Assembly: GCA_015227615.1 (NCBI GenBank)
Contig: JAALGZ010000011.1
Coordinates: 62,001-126,000, forward strand
Length of the DNA stretch: 64,000 nucleotides
Reading direction: 5' to 3'
Source of the DNA: Labyrinthula sp. Ha
Lineage: Eukaryota; Sar; Bigyra; Labyrinthulida; Labyrinthulaceae
The notes under the pieces: model-generated
Database searches by the model: none
Seen by the model: only the letters and a program-made list of their open reading frames with translations
What the model was told of the DNA's origin: nothing
Part shown: positions 13,149 through 23,601 of the stretch, piece by piece
How the letters are laid out: each line of letters opens with the position of its first letter
Position numbering within the stretch: position 1 is the first letter of the stretch
Translations under genes and position numbers: made by a program

Positions 13149-16100
13149 TCAGGAAGGAAGAATTTCGTTTATTTGCTCCAGCAGCTGAATATAGTCCATT
13201 GGGTTCATTCCTCTTCCTCCAGCTGTTATTCTCGACGTTTCACTTAGTGCTTTAGGTGATATTCTAGTTGCTGCGTTTTCTGTGGGTTGATTGTGGATGT
13301 TGTATCTTGGTCGAAGGATGGGTGTTGTTGGTCTTCTGCTCGTGTCCATGTTCCTGTTCATATCCAAGTCCAAGTCTGCATTCCTGTTCAAGTCCAAGTC
13401 CGTGTTCCTGTTCAAGTGCTAGTTCCTGTTCAAGTGTTCTTCTGGTTCTTGGCTTCTTGTGCAGTTTGAAGGTTGGTTCTCATTTTCAGGGAGGTGGGTA
13501 AAGTGGGATGGTGGTGGGTCCTCAGGCGGCACTGGTTCTTCTCCTAGTAACGCAAGTGCTTCATAGTAGTATATAGGTTTTGCTGTTGGTGGTGGTGATG
13601 GGTTTTGAAGTTGGTATTCTCTCAGAGCTGTCAGTTCTTTATCGACAATATCTCTTGCTGTGGATTTATGGGTTTCCTGACGTTCTTTTACTATATTGGT
13701 GAGGTCCAAGTCATCCTCTTCTAGTTGAAAGTCAAAGCTGTCAATCCTGTCTATGGTTCTCTTCAGCCTTCTTGATATCTTTGTTAAGGCTTTTGTTATC
13801 TTCACATTGGTCGGCCAGTTTTCAACATTATACACTGCTGGAGCTATTACTAGGGCTCTTGCCAGATTGATTCTTGTTTTCTTTTGGATGTTTGAGGAAG
13901 ATAATATGTCTCTGAACCTGTTGATATGATTGTGTGCTTCATTTAACTTCTTGGAAATAGCATCAGCATTAATACCTTGTGGGTCAAAGATAGCTCCAAG
14001 ATATTTGTACTTTGTAACGGCTTCAATTGTTTCTGCTGCTACTTCAACGTTGTTTGTTTTGGGTTGGATTTTGTCGTGTATGATCGTTCTACTGTCAGTA
14101 ACCGCTAAACTCCCAGCTCTGCTTCTGTTGCGTGTTCCATCACAAAACCTCGAGCTTTTGTGACACCTTAGTGACGTTTCTGAGTGAAAGTATCTATCGC
14201 AACGTTCGCAGTGAAAGTTGGTCAATATTCTATTTATATCTACGTCTGGAATTTTATCAACCAAGCTGTAGCCTTCGTTTGTGAGCATAACTTTTGTCTT
14301 GCTAACATTAATTTTTAGGCCTATGAGTTGCTGAAGGTTTTGCAGTTGCGTTACAAAGCTGATTATTTCTTCGTCGTTCCTTGTTAGTATTACCAAGTCG
14401 TCTGCAAAAGCAAAGTATATGAAGGTTTGGTTGTGTAGGCTGGTGCCTCGTAAGGTACTATTTTTTATTCTCTTCATTATAGAGTCAAGGCAGAGAATAA
14501 AGATGCTTGGTGCTGAACTATCCCACTTGTAGCAACCGTCCTTTATATCTACCAGGCTGCTTTTTTCTCCACTGTCTGAAACGAAGACTTTGGTCTTGTC
14601 GTAGAGAATGATGATAAGTTTGATGAGTTTTTTTGGTACATGGTGTTCTTCCAGGGCTAACTTCATGAACTTGCGAGAAATACTATCAAAAGCTTTCGCA
14701 AAGTCTATGAAAAGAATTCGAAGATATATTTTCTGTTTCAGAGTTTCCTTTATGATTGTATCAAGTGCTTCAATTTTTTGTATAGTTGAGCGGTTGTTTC
14801 TGAATCCTGCTTGGTAATCTGGGAGTTTGTTTAGTATTGGTACTATTCTGTTGTTGATGATTTTTGTGAGGAGTTTGAAGTGAGTGTTCAATAGTGAGAT
14901 TGGTCTATAATTGGAGGGATCATTTTTACTTCCTTTCTGCTTGTATAGATACACTATTTTGCCTCTGCAGATTTTCCTCATCTTTTTAGACTTGAACGCA
15001 TCTAGCCTAAAGAAAGATTAGATTTCTCTAACAGCATGACTTTGAACTATTTCAACGTGCTTTAGGACTTCGTTTCTTATGTTATCTGGTCCTGGAGCTT
15101 TGTTATTTTTTAGGGTTTTGATGCATTCTCTGATCTCTTCTGCCTTTGGAGGATGTATGTTTATGCTGTTCGAAGGAGCCGGTGCAAGTATGGGAGTTTG
15201 GTAATGTCGTATTTGGTTTTCCGTCAACAAGTTCGTTGGAAGTGGTAGGTTTTGTTGTTTCTCTAAATATTCTTTTAGTATCTGGATACGACCTGCGGTT
15301 CCCACCAACTTCCCAGCTGTATTCTTGGTTATTTTACCGAGCTGTTTACGGACTGGTTTTAACTTCTTTATCAGTTGGTACCCAGTTCTCGTATTGTTGC
15401 TTTGAAATGCAGTTTCTATTTCGGACGCTATTCTCTCCAACCAGTTGCTGTAGTCTTCCTTAGCTGATGTTTTTACTTCGTTTGTAATTCTTTTCTTCTC
15501 CTCAGAATTCAGGTTGTTCCAGTTGGCTCGTTTGTACCGCATCAAAGAAATGGTTTGTTCCGAGTTTTGGTGTTCAGGAAGGTTGTACTTGACTTCTGGG
15601 AGATGCTTCTTCATGATGGATGGGATTGAGTGGGTTAGTGTAAGGTAGGTGTCTGTGAGTGCGTCGTTTAGTTCAAGTACCTCTTTGAATTCACTGTTTA
15701 TCTTCTCCTGTAGACCTGTGTTGGACCTTAGTGTATTGTAGCCAAGCTGAGATCTGGTTCTTTTTCCAGGTGTGTGTGTCCGATGTATGTTGATTCTTAT
15801 TGTAAGGGCAAGATGATCAAAGTTTTTCTTCATCCATAGGTTGTATGCTATGGTTGAAGATATTTTGAAGCCAGTTAGTGCAGGTACATGGTTCGTGATT
15901 ACATAGTCAATTTCAGATGGCCCCCCACTATTTGACCTTGGCATGAATGTAGCATGTTTCCTAGAGCCTTTCTTGCCTGTAACAGCTAAATGGTTACAGA
16001 TTGTTAGCTCTTTTTCTTTCAAGAACTCCACCAAGAGTTTACCATTAGAATTCGTACGATGAGAGAGTCCTAGTTTACCTTCTACATTTAACTCCTTTCT

Positions 16101-16628
16101 TGAAACTTGAGCATTGAAATCACCACAAATGAGAACCAACCTTCTCTTGTTAACTCCATTCAGCTTTGACTTGAGCTCCTTCAGGTACATCTTGTACGTT
16201 TCTTGACCGTGACCGTAGTGTGGCGCGTAAGTGTTAACCAAGACGAGACTTCTTTTTCCATCTAGTTTGACAACCAGCTTCAGGATCCTGTCGCTTCTTC
16301 CGTCTGTGTCCGTTACTTGACTAGCAAGCTCGTTACACAGGAAAGTCGCTACGCCCGCCGCTTTTTCAGGCAGTTTTGAGAAAAATCACCTTCCTGAAGC
16401 CGAGCTAACGTTCACCATTCGCTGTAGGCGTTGCATTCCTTGCTTGTGCAGCTCCTGTAACATTAAAATTTCAGTTTTTTTAGTAAGTTGTTGTACGTAG
16501 CTGCACTTAAAGGCAGTTAGACCACCAACATTCACGCTCACCAGTTTAGGAAAGCGCTTCAATCGGCTCGCTATCCCTGGGACTTCTCTCGAAGGAGTAG
16601 ACAGGTCGCTACTCTGAAAACTTTGCAT
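13149..16628 (-). pseudogene. LINE endonuclease-reverse transcriptase ORF, interrupted
   Basis: A single frame of 1160 codons starts at ATG 16628. In order it holds: an apurinic endonuclease (NVGG near the start, LQELHKQ, NTYAPH, GDFNAQV, IDYVI, DHLALTI, down to about 15740); a linker; reverse transcriptase (APGPDNIRNE, NYRPISLLN, QAGFRNNRST, LFIDFAKAFDS, FAFADDLVIL, GLKINVSKTKVM, YLGAIFD; about 15080-14000); a C-x2-C-x12-H-x5-C finger (CERCDRYF...CHKSSRFC) between RT motifs D and E; a proline-rich stretch; and a C-terminal LNRN/DLD repeat tract. Three in-frame stops interrupt it (TGA 16386, TAA 15018, TAG 13419), with no frameshift seen. RT motif B reads GCYKWDSSAPS, where related elements usually have a QGD core. 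The copy should be inactive but fairly young. Confidence 0.92.
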
Positions 16629-16672
16629 TTTAGCTTCGTCCTTGACGTTGTTTTCACAAGCCCAAAATTTCT

Positions 16673-16683
16673 ATTAAAACATG
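16673..16683. repeat. Target-site duplication, right copy
   Basis: Exact copy of the left 11-mer attaaaacatg, bordering the 5' end of the LINE. The satellite monomer continues in register from here. Confidence 0.93.
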
Positions 16684-17740
16684 TTAGTCTATAATAGAAT
16701 GACTATTTGGGACATTTCTCGCAAAAAATTGGCAATAAACAACAAATACTTAACACATTTCCTTCCTTGGAAACTGACCCGGGTGATTTCTAAGAGGCAA
16801 AAAACCTTAAGCAAACCCCGTAAACTCTTGAAATCAATATTCCAGTACCTTAACTGGTGCCTTGATTCAGTCGGAACGATTTAAAACAAGTTTAATAGAA
16901 AAATTCCATGGGGAACTAAGCTATCGTTTCCATCTGCACAAATGGCATTCTTTTGCGAAAAGAATCAATTTCATGTGGAGATAACGTATCTACAAGGACC
17001 TTATGTAAACGATAACACGAAACTTGATTAAAAAATGTTAGTCTATAATAGAATGGCTATGTGAGACATTGTTTGTAAAAAATTGGCAATAAGCAAGAAA
17101 AATTTAACACATTTCCTTCCTTGGAAACTGACCCGGGTGATTTCTAAGAGGCAAAAAACCTTAAGCAAACCCCGTAAACTCTTGAAATCAATATTCCAAT
17201 ACCTTAACTGGTGCCTTGATTCAGTCGGAACGATTTAAAACAAGTTTAATAGAAAATCTCCTCGGGGAACTAAGCTATCGTTTCCATCTGCACAAATGGC
17301 ATTCTATTGCGAAAAGAATCAATTTCATGTGGAGATAATGTATCTACAAGGACCTTATGTAAATGATATCACAAAATTTGATTAAAACATTTTAGTCTAT
17401 AATAGAATGGCTATTTGGGGCATTATTTGCAAAAAATGGCAATAACCAACAAAAATTTCCAACATTTTCTCCCTTGGAAACTGACCCAGGTGATTTCTAA
17501 GAGGCAATAAACCTTAAGCAGTCCCTTAAACTCTTGAAATCAGTATTCCAGTACCTTATGTGATGCCTTGATTCAGTCGGAATGATTCTGAACAAGTTTA
17601 ATAAAAAAACTTCTTGGGGAACTAAGCTATCATTTCCATCTGCACAAATGTCATTCTTTTGCGAAAAGAATCAATTTTATGTGGAGACAGTGTATCTACA
17701 AAGACTCTATGCAAATGATAACACGAAACTTGATTAAAAC
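16684..17740. repeat. 354 bp satellite array (right block)
   Basis: About three monomers continue in register after the LINE. The first two match the main array closely. The third, from about 17384, has clearly more substitutions. Confidence 0.95.
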
Positions 17741-18040
17741 AAATTTATTCATGATAAAATTGCTACAAGAAACGGTTTTTGTAAGAAATCGTAAGTAACG
17801 AATACGTCTACTCCATTCTCTTACCTCAAGACCTACCCAGGCGATTCCGAGCAAGTCAGAAACCTGAAGCCATAGGTTGAAACTCCTGCAAAGCCAGTTG
17901 AAACATGTTTTATGAATTTCATTTTTAATTAGGATCATTATAAAAATGCTTCTCCTAAAAACTCTGAGTCTAAAACAATCAGTTAGTTTGAACTGCAAAA
18001 ATGCCATTCTTTAGGAAAAAGATTCATTTTTATTTAAAGA
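17740..18040. repeat. Highly diverged edge monomer of the satellite
   Basis: Short matches to the consensus remain in the right order (gattaaaaca, ggcgattcc-gagcaagtcagaaacc against gtgatttctaagaggcaaaaaacc, and gcaaaaatgccattct against gcacaaatggcattct). The last landmark lies 353 bp after its counterpart in the previous monomer, so the period is kept. This looks like an old monomer at the edge of the array. Confidence 0.7.
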
Positions 18041-18374
18041 AAACATGTGTACCGGTTCGATGCTGCTAAAAAAATACAAATTTTAAACCCACTCCTGGAT
18101 TTTATGGCCGAAAGAACACTGCAAATGGTGTTTATAAAACAGCTGGAGCAATCACTAATCTCATCAACTTTTCATGCCGGAAAGAGAATTTTTGATGTCA
18201 CTAGTACATAGTGTCAACTCAAAAAATAAGTATTTCCCAGAATGATTGCCTTTCAGTGGACGATCTGAACCCACGCATGTTCATAGGCAGGAACCAGTAG
18301 GACGTTGATACCTGAATAAACCGAGTCAAGGAAAAGTAGTTATGAAGTATAGATCTGTATTCACTGCACCTTAC
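18041..18374. other. Gap between satellite edge and gene
   Basis: About 330 bp of unique sequence downstream of the minus-strand gene. I see no clear feature. It probably holds that gene's 3' untranslated region. Confidence 0.6.
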
Positions 18375-21300
18375 CTAACGTTCGAATCTGCTAGTACTCC
18401 TTAGAAAGGTTTCAACCTTTTGACAAAACGACTTGCCAAGATACTTGCCAATTCTAGCTTCCTGAACAGTTCGGAACAATAAATGTAACCCTTTCTTGTG
18501 ACTCCGTTGCAGAGCCTCATATTCATTTTGTATTAAATTTCTCTGTAAACCTTGAAAATCGGCTATTTCCCCAAAGTTTATCAGTGCATGCTGAACTCGT
18601 TTCGTGACCTCATAAACTAAGTTGAAGAAAATAGTAATATATACCAATAGTAGTTACTTTACTGAGTAGTGTGTTCTCTTCTGCATATGAGTCGTGCTCT
18701 AGTTTAAGAATGTATGCACATATTCCTAACGCAGCCGAGTTAAAGAGCCTCTCTTGAATTCTCAATTCTATTCTCTTTACCTTGTCGTTCTTGCCAGTAG
18801 TTCGAAATGTATGAGCGACAACTTCCAGCCATCTAACTAGTGCATGCACTAAAGAGGTATTTAGAATAATATTATTGTGAGTTTGAAGCAAAGTTTTTGT
18901 TGACTGAAAGATATTAGCAACTTTCTCAACGTCACCCTTACTGTTCTCCATATGCATAAAACTATAGATCAATAATTTTTTACTCTCTAAAGCATCTAAG
19001 GGAGGTCCACTCCTTAGAAGAGTTTTAAACTTGGAGTGAGAACTAAAGGAAAATCGTATTCCATCTATGAACAAATGCCTTTCACTAAGTTTAGGGAAAT
19101 TGCCTAAGTTCATAAGTTCAACCAACATTTCATAGGATTCAGATACAAGAGAGCGTCGAAAACGAGAAGCCATGGATACAAAATAGAGAGTATTTATCTT
19201 AGCAAAACCAAATATTCTCGACTTGTTATAATTTTTCTTTATAATCGAACTGGCAAGGTTCCCAAGTTTTAAGCGGATGTTCTCGCACCATGTTTTGGAT
19301 AGAGTATTTGTTTTCAAGACATTATTCACTCCACACATTAAATGAAAACCCCGCTGTAACTTGTAAACAGCAGTTTCAATATCTTTCTCACTATTAAAAG
19401 AGTGTTCGTAATTTAGAAGGTTTTCATTTAGAAAAACAATTATATTTGAAAGAATTCTTTGAATATGTTCAGGTTTTGTTGCTGCAAGAATTTCGCTTTC
19501 GAGAGCTTTTGCTATTTCGGAAAAGTCGTTATATGATCCAAGAGACATAATTCTTAAACTAGAAGATATACCAGGTATTATGAGTTTGCCTCCTATGGAT
19601 ATGCCAGAGGAAATTGATTCAGGCTGACTTTGTTCTGCCATTAGTTCAAACCAAAATATATGAAATATTTTATTGACTTTGGGATTTTCGTTCATAGAAG
19701 CCAAATTAAGTGTGGATTTCAAAAAATACTTAAGGAGCTTTCTACTTCCAACTTTTGGCTTATGTTGTATGTTTTTTAATTCTTTACCTAGAAAACAAAG
19801 ACACTTACCAAGTGTTTCAAGAAATGCACTTCCCTTGAAGTCTATCGTATTCACATTAACTGTAAGAAACTCCTTCTCGTCATCTCTTAAAGATTCAAAA
19901 GGTGGTGAATTATAAAAATTTAATAGAGCGTCTTTCAATTCACGTATATCAATATTGATATTTAACTTAATAGATGCCAAAGATTCAGAACTAACAACGC
20001 TCAGACAGAAGGGAACAAAGAGTAATAACGTATTAGACAAACGTTGTGCTCCACCAGTCTTCGCATATCTTGTGTCGATAACCTTTTGAAGTGATGTCCA
20101 GAAGTCCGGAGTAGAAACTTCTATTTTTTGTAAGATGATTTCATATGATTTTAAAAGTTTTATTAATGAGTCAGTAGATATATTTTCCAGCTTCTCCGCT
20201 AATATAACAAGTACTTCATATGCTTGAACAAACGAAACTTTTATGTAGTCTCCTTCGAGAAGAATACTTAATATTTGGAACTTAAACTCATCAGCAGTAT
20301 TAGACTTCAAAACAGTAAGAATAAAACTATCCTTCAAAACCAGCTGATTTTGATTAACAATAATTGAATTAAGAATCTGTTCTTTCTCTAAGTTACTTGG
20401 TAAATATCCCTTATAAAAAAGATCAAGAAGCATACAAGGTAACAATAACTCAATAAATGCAACACTATTTTCTAGAAGGCCAAATATTCTTTTGTATTGA
20501 CACAGAAGTATAACAATAAATTTTTCGGAATATTTATCATATAAACCTATTTCTTCTGTTTGCGTTTTTGTATTTTCCAATCTTTGCGAAGAAAAAAAGC
20601 GACCATTTCTTTGCAGAGTTACTGATACATATTTTTCTAATTCAAGTTTGAGAGAATTCGCATAAATAGTGAAAACTTTATCCTGGGTTATATAGAGGTT
20701 TATACTCAGGAAGAAATATAGCTTAACGTATTCATGGGTATTATTAGTGAAAAAAGAAAACTTTGTTTTGAACAGAGTAAATGATTCTACAAGATTTCTG
20801 CTTGTACTCTTAACCCATATAATTGAAAACAGTTCCGCCCAGCTAGATGTTAATTGTGCATTATGAAATGAATTAAGAATACAATTATTTAGTGGTATAA
20901 CAAATGCATCAATAGTTTCATGCTGAGTTGAGCTTGAGATATAATCCCATAAACATAAATTTTCATTCTGTGAAAAGCATGAAGTGAGAAAGTAAAGGAA
21001 AAGATCAAGTTCAATATTCTGTTGAAATAAATCAAGCGAAAGAAATTTAATCAAAGAAGTTTCAATATCAGCAATAAACAAAGCAAAAACATCAGAAGAT
21101 AAAATTTTAAACTGAGTCGCAAAATAGTTGAACCAACCTGGGCAAAAGCATTGCAAGAAAACTGGAAAGGAGGATAAGAACAGCTGATCTCCTTTTACAT
21201 AGTATTCTTGCAAACATATTTGAATTGATAAATAATTCTCAATACAATAGTTGGCTGCAAACTCCTTATTAAACTGATTACTTTGAAATTCTTTGTTCAC

Positions 21301-23601
21301 TAGAAGGTCTAAGAATTCTTCAACAGTATGGGTTTTATTTTCCACTGAATTAAAACCTGTTGATATTTGAATGTTTGTTTTAGAACCCAAGAAAACACGG
21401 GTTATAATGTGTTGGCTTTCTGTAATGGCAGCTAAGTAAAGTCTATGTACTCTGCCAGATTCATTTAGCTCAAGAGGTAATAACTTAAGTTTTGAACCCT
21501 TTACTGAACAAAATTGAAAAAAATTGGTTGCCTTACAATAAAAACCGTGAAACATAGAGCCTCGATCAATACTTTCTTCCCCATAAAACGCAATACACTG
21601 CTCTGACAAAGCGCAACTTTCACAATACAAGTGGTTGAAATTTTCCAGTAAACCACATTGAGAGCAAACATAACCAGAGTCTGGAAGAGAGCAGAAACAA
21701 AAATTACAATTCAAAGTTTCTAAACTCGGCGTACTGTATGGTAAGTCAAGCATAAAAGTTTTGAGAGAATCGCTTGATTTCTTTGTGAGAACATGACCAA
21801 CGAAACATTTGGGTATAGATGGCAGAGTTGATACTCTTCCTTTATTATCTGAACAGTTTGAACATAATATAAAAGGTTGAATTTCTTGTTGAGTAAAACA
21901 TATTGAACAGTGTGAAAACCCTTCCTGAACATTTTGTACGGTAACAAAAGTATCACATCCATGACAATAAAGAGGAAGTTCTCTGACGATATCTGAATCT
22001 TTTACAAACAGTTCTATACCTAATTTTGTTAGCTTATGTCCATAAGGACAACAACCCTTTTCCACATCATGGATACGTTTTATTGATAAATTCTTTTCGG
22101 TTTGTACTCTCCGGGTATTCTTTTCTACTTCAACCAGCGAAACTGGAAATCTTATATTCATATTGTTGGTGCTAAAATATGGTTCTACCTTATCTGGAAA
22201 AAGTACAAAAAGTGTAGGATCTATAAGAAACTGAACACTCTTAACTTTTTGTTCCATATGACCAATAAATATATTACCTGCGTCCAAAGCAAGAGTAGTA
22301 TCAAACTGAATATGAAATGATTTGGTATTATGTTTTGCCTTTAACTTTAAATTTTCTTGTAAAATATCCCCTTTAAGTTTAAATATATTCCTGTTCAAAA
22401 CTGTTTGTCCTCGAAGAAATAGAGAAGACGACACCTGTAACTCAATATCCATAATATCAACTATATTCCTAGAGTATCGATGTAAGAAATATTTTCCAGG
22501 TTGAATATAAGGTTTTAATTTAGGAGTAGTATTATTATTTCTTGTTGGTTGTAAAGCAATAGCTTGAGAAGTACAAAATATCGAAGATAGTTTTTCTAAC
22601 AAGACAACGGGTTTATATTTCTGTAGTTTGGCTAATCCAAAAAGCAACTTTTGATTATCGTTATAGCAAGTTTCACAGTATATTTTTCCTTCATTTGATA
22701 TCCGCATACAATTACAGAGACTATTACAGGTAACACAAATTCTGCCAAGGTCTAAATAATAACCAAGAAAATTTTCCCATTTGTCATCCATGGTAAACCT
22801 TGATTTATACAAACCCAATATATCACAAGCTAGTTCACTTAGCTGTGTCGAATCCTGTAATTGTTTAATCCAAAAACTCAAACCAACAGCATCCAAATCA
22901 ACTATAGCTGGGTTCAAGAAAAGGTTTAATAAATTTAATTTAGGTTTCTCATAGTTAAAAATACAATACTTAATAAGAGATTCTGATAAACAAGTTTCAC
23001 AGCATAGATTAGAAAGACTTTTTCTTGATAGAATAGATAATAAAGTTCCAATATCACAATGCATAAAATTATCAGAATAAAAAACAGTCCTCTTAAAACC
23101 AAACTGCAATAAAATATTCCAGCTTTTATTTAGGAGTACGTTATTGTTAAAAATTCTAGCAGAATGAAAAACAGAAAGTGAAGATGAAGGAGTGAGATAC
23201 AAAGTCAGAACTTTCCAAAGGTCTGCAGTATATTCATCAGCACAAAGAAACTTAAACAAAGCTATTAAGATTGGAGTTTGACTTCGAGGATATGTAACGA
23301 CTCCCTCAGACAGAAAAATAGAAAGGATATTCAAAACTTGATCAGGAAACTCTTGAAGCTGGAGAGAATTCTTTTCTTTCCAGATTGAACTTGAATCGTC
23401 TCGAATCACTTCGAAGAGAGATTTGAGCAACGGGGAAAAAAAAGACAAGACTTCTTTATTAAAAAGAACGTTTGAACCATTATTTGATCTATATAAATAT
23501 AAAAACTGAGCTTACATTAAATAAAATGTTGGGGCCGATGTTGAATTTGATTTTCTTCGGATTGTTTTAAGTAGTTTTGAATCAGCATGTAGTTTCTCCA
23601 T
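18375..23601 (-). CDS. Large cysteine-rich protein with tandem CxxGHxL modules, function unknown
   Basis: Three exons (23601-23516, 23488-18663, 18616-18375) joined across introns of 27 and 46 nt give 1717 residues with phases that fit. I do not recognise the family. Most of the chain is leucine/serine-rich and helical in character, without obvious membrane segments. Cysteine clusters lie at about 280-304 (CVTCNSLCNC, YCETC), 507-577 (CCPYGHKL, CHGC, CSIC, CSNC) and 590-662 (CFVGHVL, CNFC, CSQC, YCESC). The last two look like repeats of one zinc-binding module. Size and zinc modules recall giant E3-ligase-type proteins such as UBR4/BIG, but I see no canonical UBR box or RING, so that is only a guess. 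The start is the first ATG that gives an open first exon; without the first intron there would be no ATG for about 125 codons. Confidence 0.8.
18617..18662 (-). other. 46 nt intron in the cysteine-rich gene
   Basis: Donor GTAAAG and acceptor CTTAG (minus strand). Splicing joins the 1612-codon frame to a further 80-codon frame in the right phase. Without it, the protein ends at once in intron sequence with the residues YYYFLQLSL. Confidence 0.75.
23489..23515 (-). other. Probable 27 nt intron near the start of the cysteine-rich gene
   Basis: Donor GTAAGC and acceptor TATAG lie 27 nt apart. Removing it joins an ATG-led exon of 86 nt to the long frame in phase. The length matches the firmly supported 29 nt intron of the calcineurin B gene. 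Confidence 0.6.

Larger units (their letters stand above)
12437..16672 (-). mobile_element. Near full-length non-LTR retrotransposon (LINE), tentatively RTE-like
   Basis: This element of about 4.24 kb sits inside a satellite monomer. Taking it out restores an uninterrupted monomer. It is read on the minus strand: a 5' leader of 44 nt, one long frame coding for an apurinic-type endonuclease, reverse transcriptase and zinc finger, then a 3' region of about 710 bp. The 3' end is not poly(A) but a short run of CCTTAA-like units at 12437-12458. The endonuclease-plus-RT layout, very short leader and simple-repeat tail suggest the RTE group, but the clade is tentative. Its base composition is less AT-rich than the host genes. 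Confidence 0.93.

Noticed and set aside
13268-13501. Plus-strand frame rich in Ser/Cys/Pro opposite the LINE repeat tract
   Set aside because: It is the complement of the LNRN/DLD repeat in the LINE frame.
15146-15463. Plus-strand frame of 105 codons within the LINE
   Set aside because: Shadow of the endonuclease-reverse transcriptase frame on the other strand.
19673-22504. Short plus-strand frames inside the cysteine-rich gene
   Set aside because: They overlap the long minus-strand exon and show no features of their own.
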